NCBI RefSeq assembly: GCF_036178845.1
Contig: NZ_CP108071.1
Location: forward strand, 62,001 to 126,000
Length of the DNA: 64,000 nt
From: Streptomyces sp. NBC_00271
Lineage (GTDB): Bacteria > Actinomycetota > Actinomycetes > Streptomycetales > Streptomycetaceae
Direction of reading: 5' to 3'
The position numbers and the translations under genes are program-made. Numbering within the stretch: the stretch's first letter is position 1; each line of letters begins with the position of its first letter. Positions 10,003-19,367 of this stretch are shown here, one piece after another. The notes beneath the pieces are model-generated. The model was given only the letters and a program-made list of their open reading frames with translations, ran no database searches and was not told where the DNA came from.

Positions 10003-10608
10003 TCATCCGGCGAGGGTGAGGTTGTGGAGGCGGGTGATGCCGAGCATGGCGGGGTGCACCCCGTCGCCTTTCGGGCGGCGGGCGCGGAGGATCTGCCAGG
10101 TCTTCATCCGGGCGAGGGCGTGCTCGACGCGGGCACGGACTCTGCGGTGCGAACGGTTGTGGGCCTCTTTCCAGTCCGGGAGTCCGGCCTGGCTGCGTTC
10201 GCGGCGGTGCGGGACGACCAGACCGGTAGCCCGCCAGTGCTGCGACCGGGAAGGTTCACCGGCTTGCGACGCCCCGAACGGCACCTCGCCGCCGTCCGCG
10301 ATCACCGTGGTCTTGCCGACGGCGTCCTTCGTGCCGGAGATCTCCCATGCTTTGCCGTCGTTGCGGTTGCCGGTGACCGGCCGGCCGACGGCGACGGCGA
10401 GGCGGGTGTCGGCGTCGGTGACGACCCGGTGGTTGGTGGAGTAGCGGTAGCGCTTGGACTGCGCGGCGATGGTGTGGCCGCGGGTGGGGAGCAGGGTGCC
10501 TTCCACGATGAGCGCGGTGTCCTTGCGGAACCGCTTGCGCTGCTGGAGCGCGAGCGACGGGCCGGGGATGGTCGACGATGCAGTCCGCGGCCGACTTCCA
10601 CGCGCCAC
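10003..10608 (-). pseudogene. IS5-family (IS427-like) transposase, broken
   Basis: The frame carries IVEGTLLPTRGHTIAAQSK, YRYSTNHRVVTDADTRLAVA, GRPVTGNRNDGKAWE, TGLVVPHRRE and RARVEHALARMKTWQILR, diagnostic of the IS427-like DDE group. The N-terminal half (KSAADCIVDHPRPV) is in another frame at about 10567-10605, and a short insertion (GEVPFGASQAGEPSRSQHW) disrupts the usual ADGGYRGTGLV region. Both indicate inactivity. Another copy of the family, deleted internally, lies at 36.9 kb. Confidence 0.75.
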
Positions 10609-11397
10609 CTTGCACTACTGGACCCCGCCGACGGACTGCCGCCGACCGCGGCAGCGTGGCACCGAAGCCGACCACTGCGGTGAGTATTTGCTCTGGATGC
10701 TGAGGCGGGATCCGCCGCGCGAAGTCCAGGCCTGTGAGAGATGGAAGGACGCGCTGCTGAGCTGCAGTGGGGGGAGTCCTCAGGCCTTCAGCCCGCACGA
10801 TCGGCAAGGCACCCCTGAAGCAGCACCTACGACCGGCCCCCAGCCTGGCCGGCGAAACGAACAAGCCATCAAAGCCGACGATGACGAACGTCCAAAGGGC
10901 GCGGCACCGGTGGACACGGACGACGCACAGTCGTCGCTCCCTGCTGCAAGGCACGTCAGTTCGGCCAGCCCGTCGCTTTGCGTTGATGATCGTCCCCCTG
11001 GGCACCTCGTACAAGCAGGCGCACGGCGCTGTCTGGATCAACATCTCTGTGGCTGAAATTCGTCGCTAAATTTGAATCATTGATGCAACTTTTCGTACGG
11101 TGCGAGCGCTGCCGGAGCAGACACCAACCCCACACCGCACCCCGGCGGTCCGCAGCGGCCCCGACCGGTTCACGAGACCGACAGGTCCCACTCCACCCCT
11201 GCGAGGCTCTGCCGCGGTCAACGGATCGCGCCGCGGCCTTGTGGCACACGACCGACCGGGTGGCTCTGCCGCCATGACGACGGTGAGATCCGGCGCTACA
11301 AAGACATCTGATCCGCAAGGAATATCCCATATCGTTTAACGTTCAACTGATGTAGGTACTGAGTGAGAGGTGTGTCCCTCCACGGAAGGCGACGACC
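10609..11397. other. Relic DNA and intergenic region
   Basis: The part next to 10608 holds decayed N-terminal transposase sequence in several frames. From about 10750 to 11397 no convincing gene is seen. An AT-rich patch (11062-11096) and the stretch before 11398 may contain the promoter of the RsbW-like gene. Confidence 0.35.
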
Positions 11398-11871
11398 ATG
11401 CTGGTGACCGGCGCTCTGCATGTCCCGACGAGCGGCAGCGAGGCGTTCGACATTCGCCGGGTCCCTGAGCGCGCCGTGGTGACGGTGCCGTCCCAGGCGC
11501 AACTGGTGGGGAGATTGCGCCGTTTCACCGCAGATCTCCTACGCCACTGGCGGATCGGCGAGGAAGAGCAGGAAGTGGCCGTACTCATCGTCGGCGAACT
11601 GGGCGCCAACGCCGTCCAGCACGGGCGCTCGGAAATGACACTGCTGCTGACCCTCGGCGACGACGGTCTGCTTCAAATCTCCATGTCCGACTCGGGAGCG
11701 CACACCACCCACCCGGACTCAGGTCTCCGCCCCGACGAGCATGGACGCGGCATGACGATCGTCGAACAATTGGCCGAGCGTCTGGAGATCCATCTCAACA
11801 ACCGCGGATGTGTTGTGAGCGCCTGCGTGCGCGTCAAGCCACTACCCAGGGCCTGCAAGCCAAGCGACTGA
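11398..11871 (+). CDS. RsbW-like ATP-binding protein (HATPase_c)
   Basis: 157-aa protein of the anti-sigma-factor serine kinase (RsbW/SpoIIAB) type, abundant in streptomycetes. N-box ELGANAVQH, G1 box MSDSG and G2 box DEHGRGMTIVEQLA are all visible, giving a complete Bergerat ATP-binding fold. GGAAGG (11384-11389) lies 8 bases before the ATG. No sigma factor or anti-anti-sigma gene is adjacent, so partners are unknown. Likely soluble regulator acting by binding or phosphorylating a partner protein. Confidence 0.88.
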   Translation: MLVTGALHVPTSGSEAFDIRRVPERAVVTVPSQAQLVGRLRRFTADLLRHWRIGEEEQEVAVLIVGELGANAVQHGRSEMTLLLTLGDDGLLQISMSDSGAHTTHPDSGLRPDEHGRGMTIVEQLAERLEIHLNNRGCVVSACVRVKPLPRACKPSD

Positions 11872-12811
11872 AGAAATGGCCGATCATTGCGGTGAAACAG
11901 GTAGCATGCGGGCCACGCGGCGACCATATTGCAGGACTCATGGGCCCGGCCGCGCGACGGACTCACGCCTCGGTCTCGAATCGGAGGCCGAGGACCGGCG
12001 GTGGCGGCGGCCACGAAGACACCCTGATTCGCCACTCTTCGCTCAGGCCTCGCCGGCCAGGAGCCTCGGAGACACCACCCTGGAAGCCGTGTTGGCCGCC
12101 GCAACGACCATGGGACCGGTCACCGGGCGTCGGGCAGGCCTGTTCAACAGCCGGTCGCAATGCCTTACAGCTCCGCGATCGAACTACCCGCTCCGGCCAC
12201 GGGCTGGCGCGTGCGGCGGTCGCTGGTTCGATGCCGTGCTTCCGGAGCGCCCGCCAGCACTTGTCGTGGCCGCAGCCGCGGTCCGCGAACACCGCGCGGG
12301 CGCCCCCGCGATCGGCCGACGAGCCGGGACACGACAAGAACCTCGCCCAGCAGCGGTAGCAGCCGCGTTGCGTCGTTGCGGTTGTAGGCTGATCACAGCT
12401 CTCGAATACGATGAACGGCGTTGGAACCCAGCATTTCCAAGGGCGCATGCAGAGCGTGGACACGACGGATCGGCGAGCGTTCCCCCCACCCCCCTTGGGC
12501 ACGCTCGCGGTCGCCGCTACGCCCGTCCGGAAGCCCGTCTCGTGAGACCTCGGACATCGCTACGGGTTACGGCAGGAGATGGCAATGCGATCCGCGGAAT
12601 GCAGCATTCAAGCTTGTCGCCGTCCGGGCGAAAGGTACCAGCCCCATACGAAGGGCATGATCAGCCCCAAGGTTGCCGAGCGACTCTTGGTCCAGCTTGA
12701 AACCGCGTGAAGGCACCTCACAAGCAGCAGCCGAAACACGTAATCAGCAAGCTGCGGCAGCTGCCGGCATCCTTGATCGAACCCAGCGAAACCGCGGAGT
12801 GACCCAGGGGG
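11872..12811. other. Gene-poor stretch with a decayed transposase
   Basis: About 940 bases without an intact gene, apart from the IS5-type relic described at 12173-12352. The overlapping ORFs on both strands have arbitrary composition. The last ~150 bases should include the promoter of the SARP gene at 12818. Confidence 0.4.
12173..12352 (-). pseudogene. IS5-type transposase relic
   Basis: The minus frame reads GARAVFADRGCGHDKCWRAL, then RKHGIEPATAARAS, a decayed version of the ADRGYDHDKYRRLLWKRGI block of IS5-family enzymes. No other part of the transposase is recognisable, so only a short molecular fossil remains. Confidence 0.4.
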
Positions 12812-12817
12812 ATGACT

Positions 12818-15778
12818 GTGCGTTTTTCAGTGCTGGGGCCAGTACAGGCCTGGTCCCAAGGTGGAGAAGTACCGCTCGGGCCCCCGCAACAGCGGGCCGT
12901 TCTCGCGATCCTTCTACTCAAACACGGCCAATCGATCAGCGCCCACGAGCTCGTCAACGGGGTGTGGGGTGAGTCCCAGCCTTCAGGGGCCGTTGCCGTG
13001 CTGCGTACCTACGTATCGCGCCTTCGCAAGGCTCTTGAGCCGGACCGGGCACCCGGTAAGCCGTCGCGACTGGTGGCATCGGTGGCTGATGGGTACAGGA
13101 TGTGCCCTGAGGAATTCACACTGGATCTTGCGCTCTTCGAGGCCCGACTCGGGGAGGCCAGGCGACGGACCGACGCCGGCGACCTCAACGGTGCCGCTCA
13201 TCTCCTCCATGATGCGTTGAGCGGATGGAACGGCACATCTCTGGTTGGCGTACCCGGCCCGTTCGCCGAAACGGAACGAGCACGGCTTCTGCAGCGTTGG
13301 TTGAGCGCGACGGAAATACGCCTGTCCATCGACCTCACCACCGGTCTCCCCGATGCAGTGGTCAATGAGTTGACGTTACTGCGCTCGCGGCACCCGATGC
13401 GCGAGCGACTCAGCGAACTGCTGATGTTGGCTCTGCACCGCTGCGGCCGGACGGCGGAAGCTTTGGGCGTCTTCAACTCCACTCGTCGCAACCTGGTGGA
13501 GGAGCTGGGGATCGATCCCGGCCCGGCCTTGCGGCATCTGCACGACCGCATACTGGCCGCGGATCCCGCCTTGTCGACGCCTGCTGCAGCCCTGTCGCCG
13601 TCGGGTGCAGCACTTACGAGGACGCACAAGGGCAACGCTGGCCCTTCGGACGCGGAGTCCGCCCACAGTAGGGCCGCGGCGCCGATCGAAGAAGCAGGCG
13701 AGGCGATGAGCGCCACTCGGTCCTCGAGCACAGGTCAGCACACCGTACGACCGTTCCACCTTCCCACCGACTTGCCCGCGTTCGCCGGAAGGGCCACGGA
13801 ACTCGGCCGGGTCGAGGCGCTCTTGTCAGACAGCCATCGCCCGGCGACTGTCGTTATCAGCGGTATGGCCGGTATCGGTAAGACTGCTCTCGCCGTTCAC
13901 TGGGCCCACCGGATAGTCCGTCACTTTCCTGATGGCACGCTTTTCGTCAACCTGCGCGGGTTCGATGCCCAAGGCACCCCTCTCGATCCCGCAGACGTGA
14001 TCCGGCTTTTCCTCGACGCGCTCGGCGTGCCGCCGAGCCAGGTTCCAGCCGACCCACAAGCACAAGTCTCCTTGTACCGAAGCCTGCTGGCGGACCGACG
14101 AGTGCTGATCGTCCTCGACAACGCACGTGACACTGAGCAGGTACGCCAACTCCTGCCAGGGACACCCTCCTGCCTTGTCCTCGTCACTAGTCGTTCGCAA
14201 CTGCAGGGACTCGTGGCCCGTAGTGGCGCCCATCCGCTCGCCCTGGGTCTCATGCCTCCCTCAGAAGCAAAGGAGGTGCTCATCCGTCGAGTCGGAGTCG
14301 CCCGTGTCACAGCGGACTCCCGCGCCGCAGACGACATCGTCCGACTCTGCGGTCGGCTCCCCCTCGCACTGGCGATCGTGGCCGCCCGTGCTTCCATGTA
14401 CCCTCATTTCCCTCTGTCTGCGATCTCGGCAGACCTGAGGGACAGCCAAGGCAGCCTGAACGTATTCTCGGCAACTGATCCCTCGACCGATGCACGCTCC
14501 GTGTTCTCCTGGTCGTACGACGCACTCTCCCCCGACGCCGCTCGCATGTTCCGGCTGCTGCGGCTGATCCCCGCACCTGATATCGCCGTACCGATGGCGG
14601 CCAGTCTCGCCGGCATCACTCCCCACACGGCCCGGGTGCTGCTCGCGAATCTGGCACGTGCGAATCTGCTCATGGAGATCACTCCGGGCCGCTACGTCTT
14701 TCATGACCTGTTGCGCAGTTACGCCGCGGAACTGGCCCTGAAACATGACACTCCGAGTGAAAAGCTCCGGGCCGAACGCCGGTTGCTCGATCATCTGCTG
14801 CACAGCATGCTCGAGGTTTCCTCCCTCCTCAGTCCGCATCGAGAGACGATTCCCCTGCCTCCGCCCCAGCCCGGAACGAAACCCGAACGGTTCACCGAGC
14901 GGAAGCAAGCGCTCCACTGGCTGCGTACAGAACGTCGCACACTTTGCGCGGCGGTAGCCCGCGCGTGCAACGGCCCGTTTCCGCGCCGCGCCTGGCAGTT
15001 GGCATTCCTCATGGAGCTGTTCCTCGATCGTCTGGGGCATTGGCACGACTCGCTCGTAGTCCACCAGACGGCGCTAATCGCCGCCCAACGCGCGGGAGAC
15101 CTCATCGGGGAGGCGCACGCTCGCCGAGGCCTGGGCTTTGCGTGTGTGCGGCTGGACCGGCCACAAGAGGCCCGGCAGCACCTCGAGGTAGCTCGAATTC
15201 TTTATGCCGAGCTTCAGGATGACCTCGGCCTGGCCCGGACGCTACGCTATATGGCTTTCCAAGCAAATCGACAAGGCGAACATCACTATGCCCTTCATCA
15301 TTACCGGGAAGCGAGCGCCCTTTACAAGACAGCCGGCAATCGAAGCGGACAAGGTAGCGTGCTCAACGAAACTGGCTGGACTCACATCCTTCTCGAACAA
15401 TATGAGCAGGCGCTCGATCACTGCTCACAAGCCATCCTCCTGCATCAGGAGACCGGCGACCCGAATGGCGCGGCCGCTGCACACGACAGCCTCGGCTACG
15501 CTCACCACCATCTCGGCAACCACGCACAGGCAATTGCCTGCTATCGACGCGCCTTGGACCTGTACCGTGCCCTCGGTGATCGCATTTTGGAAGCTGACAC
15601 CCTCGCGCACATCGGCGACACGGAGTGTGCCCGGGGAAACAGCATCGGAGCCAAGGAGGCCTGGCAGGCGTCTGCGGTGATCCTGGAGGCAGAAAATCAC
15701 CCTGCTGCCCGGACGGTGCGAGACAACATCCGCCGACTTGAGCAGGCTCGGGCGGCGACCGGAGGCGGTCGACAGTGA
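12818..15778 (+). CDS. SARP/AfsR-type regulator with NB-ARC and TPR domains
   Basis: Large SARP regulator, 986 aa from GTG 12818. AGGGGG (12806-12811) abuts ATG 12812 but is 6 bases from this GTG, which also gives the usual beginning RFSVLGPV. Order: winged helix (1-95, ending TYVSRLRKALEPD), BTAD (~100-250), linker, NB-ARC with Walker A SGMAGIGKTALA and Walker B RRVLIVLDNARD, winged-helix block VFSWSYDAL, then TPR repeats (~740-960; RRGLGFACVRLDRPQEARQ, HDSLGYAHHHLGNHAQAI). The full set matches AfsR-like sensors of nucleotide and partner state. The amidase lipoprotein follows about 100 bases downstream; target genes unknown. Confidence 0.9.
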   Translation: MRFSVLGPVQAWSQGGEVPLGPPQQRAVLAILLLKHGQSISAHELVNGVWGESQPSGAVAVLRTYVSRLRKALEPDRAPGKPSRLVASVADGYRMCPEEFTLDLALFEARLGEARRRTDAGDLNGAAHLLHDALSGWNGTSLVGVPGPFAETERARLLQRWLSATEIRLSIDLTTGLPDAVVNELTLLRSRHPMRERLSELLMLALHRCGRTAEALGVFNSTRRNLVEELGIDPGPALRHLHDRILAADPALSTPAAALSPSGAALTRTHKGNAGPSDAESAHSRAAAPIEEAGEAMSATRSSSTGQHTVRPFHLPTDLPAFAGRATELGRVEALLSDSHRPATVVISGMAGIGKTALAVHWAHRIVRHFPDGTLFVNLRGFDAQGTPLDPADVIRLFLDALGVPPSQVPADPQAQVSLYRSLLADRRVLIVLDNARDTEQVRQLLPGTPSCLVLVTSRSQLQGLVARSGAHPLALGLMPPSEAKEVLIRRVGVARVTADSRAADDIVRLCGRLPLALAIVAARASMYPHFPLSAISADLRDSQGSLNVFSATDPSTDARSVFSWSYDALSPDAARMFRLLRLIPAPDIAVPMAASLAGITPHTARVLLANLARANLLMEITPGRYVFHDLLRSYAAELALKHDTPSEKLRAERRLLDHLLHSMLEVSSLLSPHRETIPLPPPQPGTKPERFTERKQALHWLRTERRTLCAAVARACNGPFPRRAWQLAFLMELFLDRLGHWHDSLVVHQTALIAAQRAGDLIGEAHARRGLGFACVRLDRPQEARQHLEVARILYAELQDDLGLARTLRYMAFQANRQGEHHYALHHYREASALYKTAGNRSGQGSVLNETGWTHILLEQYEQALDHCSQAILLHQETGDPNGAAAAHDSLGYAHHHLGNHAQAIACYRRALDLYRALGDRILEADTLAHIGDTECARGNSIGAKEAWQASAVILEAENHPAARTVRDNIRRLEQARAATGGGRQ

Positions 15779-15880
15779 TTCCCGGAACGCCGAGAGCCCG
15801 CGCAGGGCCTGGTGAACCGGCCATGTACCCCCTTCGTAGTGCTCCTCGTACCGTCCTTCAGAGTCGCCACGAGGAGCATG

Positions 15881-17122
15881 ATGTCGGAATTGCGCTCGTA
15901 TCACATCTCGCCTTCCGCCCCCGCCCCCCCGTCCACAGCTTCACGTCGACGCGTGCTCTACACACTCGGCGGGGCGCTCCTCACGCCCATTGTTGTCGCC
16001 TGTGGAAGCTCACCGACCGGTGCCTCACCCAATGATGCGAATCCGAAGCAAAAACGTGTCACCCAGGCCAGGCCGAAGACGCAGGTGCTGCAGAGTTCCT
16101 CGCCCACCGGATCACCGCAGCGGACCAACTTCCCCATCACAGCGGTGGGCATAAGCTGGACCGGAGCGCAACGCGGCATCCGAATCCGCTTCTATGACAA
16201 GTCTGGCGCCACTGGCGCTTGGGAGGCTGTCCGTCCGGGCTGCCCCTGCGGCAAAGACGCCGTAGACTCTGCAGCAAGGGCAGAGAATACTTTCCGGGCA
16301 ATTGTATCGGGACACGACAGCTTTGGGTATCAGATCGATGCAGCCTCCGATGTGCACCTCGTCAACGCGGTCGCAATCGATGCTGGAATATTGCCGGGGC
16401 TGGCCATCGCGGGTCCTCGAGAAAGCCCACAGCAGTCAGCACCTCCAACAAAGTCAGGGCTTGATTTCCCGCCGGCCAACTACCTCACGCGTGCCGACTG
16501 GGGAGCCAATGAGAGTAAGCGGTTCGAGCCCGATGGAAGGGAGTCATCCCCGACCCGCTTCTTCCCGTTGCAAGCAGTCACCGTCCATCACACCGTGACA
16601 GCGAACAACGACCGAGACCCGGCTGCTACGGTGCGTGCCATCTACGAGCTCCATACTACCGGTAACAAGTGGGGAGACATCGGTTATCATTTCCTTATCG
16701 ACCGAGTCGGTCGTATTTACGAGGGCCGTTGGTCGGGTAAGGACGGTGTTCCGGCACATGACCGGAACGGAAATGTGGTCACCGCCTTCCACACCGCAGG
16801 ATTCAACTCGGGAAATCTCGGCATCGCGCTGCTCGGTGATTTCCGGACAGAAACGCAGACGCCGGCCATGAGCCGCTCGCTCACCCAACTCGTCGCGTCC
16901 GTGGCACGGAAGCACGATTTGGACCCTCGTGCTGCAATCACGTACCGCAACCCCCTCGACGGCAGGCGGAAGCGGATCACCACGCTGGCTGGTCATCGAG
17001 ACTGGATACCCACCGAGTGCCCAGGTGCCACCGCGCACGAGCATTTGAGCAATATCAGGCAGAGCACCGCGCGGCTGCTGTCCGGCGGACGATCGCAGGC
17101 AGCGACTGAGACCGCTTCATGA
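15881..17122 (+). CDS. Peptidoglycan-recognition amidase lipoprotein
   Basis: 413 aa. N-terminus SRRRVLYTLGG (21-31), a hydrophobic stretch and VVAC41, which together give a twin-arginine motif plus lipobox; export by Tat and anchoring to the outer face of the membrane are inferred. Residues ~200-395 form an Amidase_2/PGRP domain (LTRADWGANES). Candidate zinc and catalytic residues are H236 (VHHTV), Y269 (IGYHF), H372 (GHRDW) and C380 (PTECPG), so cleavage of the MurNAc-L-Ala bond is plausible. The middle (85-180) is the beta-rich region common upstream of actinobacterial PGRPs. GAGGAG (15871-15876) supports ATG 15881; 15878 is an alternative. Confidence 0.88.
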   Translation: MSELRSYHISPSAPAPPSTASRRRVLYTLGGALLTPIVVACGSSPTGASPNDANPKQKRVTQARPKTQVLQSSSPTGSPQRTNFPITAVGISWTGAQRGIRIRFYDKSGATGAWEAVRPGCPCGKDAVDSAARAENTFRAIVSGHDSFGYQIDAASDVHLVNAVAIDAGILPGLAIAGPRESPQQSAPPTKSGLDFPPANYLTRADWGANESKRFEPDGRESSPTRFFPLQAVTVHHTVTANNDRDPAATVRAIYELHTTGNKWGDIGYHFLIDRVGRIYEGRWSGKDGVPAHDRNGNVVTAFHTAGFNSGNLGIALLGDFRTETQTPAMSRSLTQLVASVARKHDLDPRAAITYRNPLDGRRKRITTLAGHRDWIPTECPGATAHEHLSNIRQSTARLLSGGRSQAATETAS

Positions 17123-17403
17123 CGCGGCAGGGAGCACCATCCGCCGGTTCGGCAAGCACAACCAGGCCCGGCTGTCGAGTCGGGTGAGCGCCGGGATCCA
17201 CAGCCCAGGTGTACCGGTGTGAGTCATACCCGGGCGTCGCTGCCGGTCAATCCGAGTCCGGCTGCAAACAGCCCGGGGCCGCCGTGATCGGTCGGCGCGG
17301 GACCAGTGCCGGGTAACGCGAAAGACGCATCGGCTTCCGGTGGTGACGAGCTACCGGGGAGCCACGGCCAGGGCCTGCCCGTGAGGGCGAGCCCCGGCAC
17401 CCA

Positions 17404-17575
17404 GTCCGGCAGGCCGACAGCGACACCTTGCTGGTCACGCATCCGTTCCATCCGCTGGCGGGGCGCCGGTTGCGGGTGTGCCGAGCGGTGCGCCGTTCCG
17501 GCGGTCTGGTGTTCATCTGCACTGCCGGTGACGGCGTGACGGTGTGGCTCCCGCAGGGGTGGACGGACCGCGGCC
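17404..17575 (+). pseudogene. DUF5372-like fragment
   Basis: The frame reads TLLVTHPFHPLAGRRL, GGLVFICTAGD and VWLPQGWTDRGP, resembling the small DUF5372 proteins encoded next to recombinases in some transposons. It ends abruptly where IS110-type sequence begins. Family assignment is from memory. Confidence 0.4.
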
Positions 17576-17589
17576 CGGCGACGAGGCAT

Positions 17590-17812
17590 CCTTCGCCGCC
17601 TTTTGCGGCACCAGCCCGGTCGAGGCATCCTCCGGTAAGACCCAGCGCCGCAGGCTCAACCGAGGCGGCGACCGCCAGGCCAATGCCGCCCTCTTCCGGA
17701 TCATTCTCAGTCGCCTACGCTGGGAAAACCGCACCCAGGACTACATGCGCCGACGCCTCGCCGAGGGCAAGACGCGCCGCGAGATCATCCGTTGCCTCAT
17801 TGGGGAAGTATT
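17590..17812 (+). pseudogene. IS110-family transposase, C-terminal fragment
   Basis: FAAFCGTSPVEASSGKTQRR, LNRGGDRQANAALFRI and RRRLAEGKTRREIIRCL form the Transposase_20 domain end of an IS110 enzyme. The last ~15 residues are replaced after IRCL, and no N-terminal part is attached. Confidence 0.7.
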
Positions 17813-18114
17813 GATGGTGCGGCCCAATCCACGGGTCGTGACTCCCTCGGTGGGTGTTGGGGGACGGCCTCGTTGCCGTGCCGCGCTCGACGGCCAGTTT
17901 GAGTTTTGCCGCCCCTGACACACCGGGGCCCCAGACCGGCGTCAAGGACATGCCTGACCGAGGGCCGAACAATGAGGAACCGGCAGCTGGGTCTCGCCAC
18001 CTGCGGAGTCAACCGCCAACTCCGACAGAAGGGCTGGGATTGATGTTCGTCGGATGGGACTGGGCCAGCGCCAGCCATGACGTGACCTGAATCGCCCCGG
18101 GTTCGATAGAGATC

Positions 18115-19047
18115 TCAGATTATGGTTGTGACCTGGGGTTTCGTGGCTTCCATGTAGTGGTTGGCTTCGTACTCAACGGGCGGAACGTGCCCTATCTCAC
18201 CGTGGAGTCGGCGGTGGTTGTACCAGTCGACCCACTCTGCGGTGGCCAACTCGACCTGGGAGAGCGACTTCCAGGGCCGTTGGGGCTTGATCAGCTCGGT
18301 CTTGTACAGGCCGATCGTGCTCTCCATCAGGGCATTGTCGTAGGCGTCGCCGACCGATCCGATCGAGGCGGCGATGCCGGCGGCGTCCAGATGCTCGGCG
18401 AGCCGGAAACTCGTATATTGCGACCCGGCATCCGAGTGGTGGATCAACTCGCCTGGCTGAACTGGGTGTTGGTCGCGGTCACGTTGCCACACGGCCATCT
18501 CAAGGGCGTCCAGGACGAAGACCGTTTCCTTCGCGGTGGCCGCGGACCAGCCGACGATCCGGCGGGAGAACGTGTCCACGACGAAGGCGACGTAGACGAC
18601 ACCGGCCCAGGTCTTCACGTGGGTGAAGTCCGCGACCCAGCAGCGGTTCGGGGCGGCAGCGACGAAGTCCCGGTCCAGCAGGTCCGGCGCCCGTTCGGCC
18701 TGCCCGCCGGGCAGCGTGGTGATCACGCGTTTACCACGGACCGCCCCAGCGATGCCGAGTTCGCGCATCAGGCGTTCGACGGTGCAGCGGGCCACGCGGC
18801 GGCCCTGCCGGTTCAGCTCACGCCAGATCTTCCTCGCCCCGTAGACGTGGTAGTTGGCCTCGAAGACCTGGCTGATCTGTTGCTTCAGTTCGGCATCCCG
18901 CACGGTCCTGGCCGAGGGCGTGCTCCGACGTTTGTGGTGGGCGTAGTAGGTGGAAGGGGCGATCCTGCAGTCGTGCTCGGTGAGCGTCCTGCAGATCGGC
19001 TCGACGCCGCCGAAGCGGTCCCGGTGCTCGTCGATGAACGCTACGAG
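18115..19047 (-). CDS. IS3 element OrfB, DDE transposase
   Basis: rve-type integrase core. The frame is read from about AFIDEHRDRFGGVEPIC; a GTG at 18903 is only an internal candidate. The N-terminal HTH_21-like region gives YHVYGARKIWRELNRQG. Catalytic DDE residues: D in CWVADFTHVKT, D in LIHHSDAGSQYTSF, E in AYDNALMESTIGLYKTELI. The frame overlaps OrfA and lies in the -1 frame, consistent with an OrfAB fusion. C-terminus RRLHGEIGHVPPVEYEANHY is full length. Confidence 0.9.
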   Translation of the reverse strand, partial: LVAFIDEHRDRFGGVEPICRTLTEHDCRIAPSTYYAHHKRRSTPSARTVRDAELKQQISQVFEANYHVYGARKIWRELNRQGRRVARCTVERLMRELGIAGAVRGKRVITTLPGGQAERAPDLLDRDFVAAAPNRCWVADFTHVKTWAGVVYVAFVVDTFSRRIVGWSAATAKETVFVLDALEMAVWQRDRDQHPVQPGELIHHSDAGSQYTSFRLAEHLDAAGIAASIGSVGDAYDNALMESTIGLYKTELIKPQRPWKSLSQVELATAEWVDWYNHRRLHGEIGHVPPVEYEANHYMEATKPQVTTII

Positions 19048-19367
19048 CGTGTGTGTGGCCGGTCGAGCTCGGCCGCGAAGAAACTCGCCGCGGCCTTCAG
19101 GATCTCGTTGGCCCGCTTGAGTTCGGCGTTCTCCTTCTTCAACGCCTTGAGCTGGGCGGACTCCTCCGTCGTCGTCCCCGGACGTGTCCCCGCGTCGATC
19201 GCGTGCTGCTTCACCCAGTTCCGCAGCGTCTCGCGCGAGCCGATGCCGAGCTTCTCGGCCACCGCCTGCAGGGCGGCCGTCTCGTTCGGGTAGTCGTCGC
19301 CTACCTCGGCGACCATGCGCACCGCACGACGGCGGAGCTCAAGCGGGTAACGGGAAGGTCGTGCCAT
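19041..19367 (-). CDS. IS3 element OrfA
   Basis: 108-aa HTH protein (MARPSRYPLELRRRAVRMVA, GIGSRETLRNWVKQHAIDAG) ending in the leucine-zipper-like ALKKENAELKRANEILKAA typical of OrfA, which mediates multimerisation and terminal-repeat binding. OrfB is in the -1 frame, so the OrfAB transposase would need programmed -1 frameshifting. No A6G-type slippery site is obvious. Confidence 0.88.
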   Translation of the reverse strand: MARPSRYPLELRRRAVRMVAEVGDDYPNETAALQAVAEKLGIGSRETLRNWVKQHAIDAGTRPGTTTEESAQLKALKKENAELKRANEILKAAASFFAAELDRPHTRS

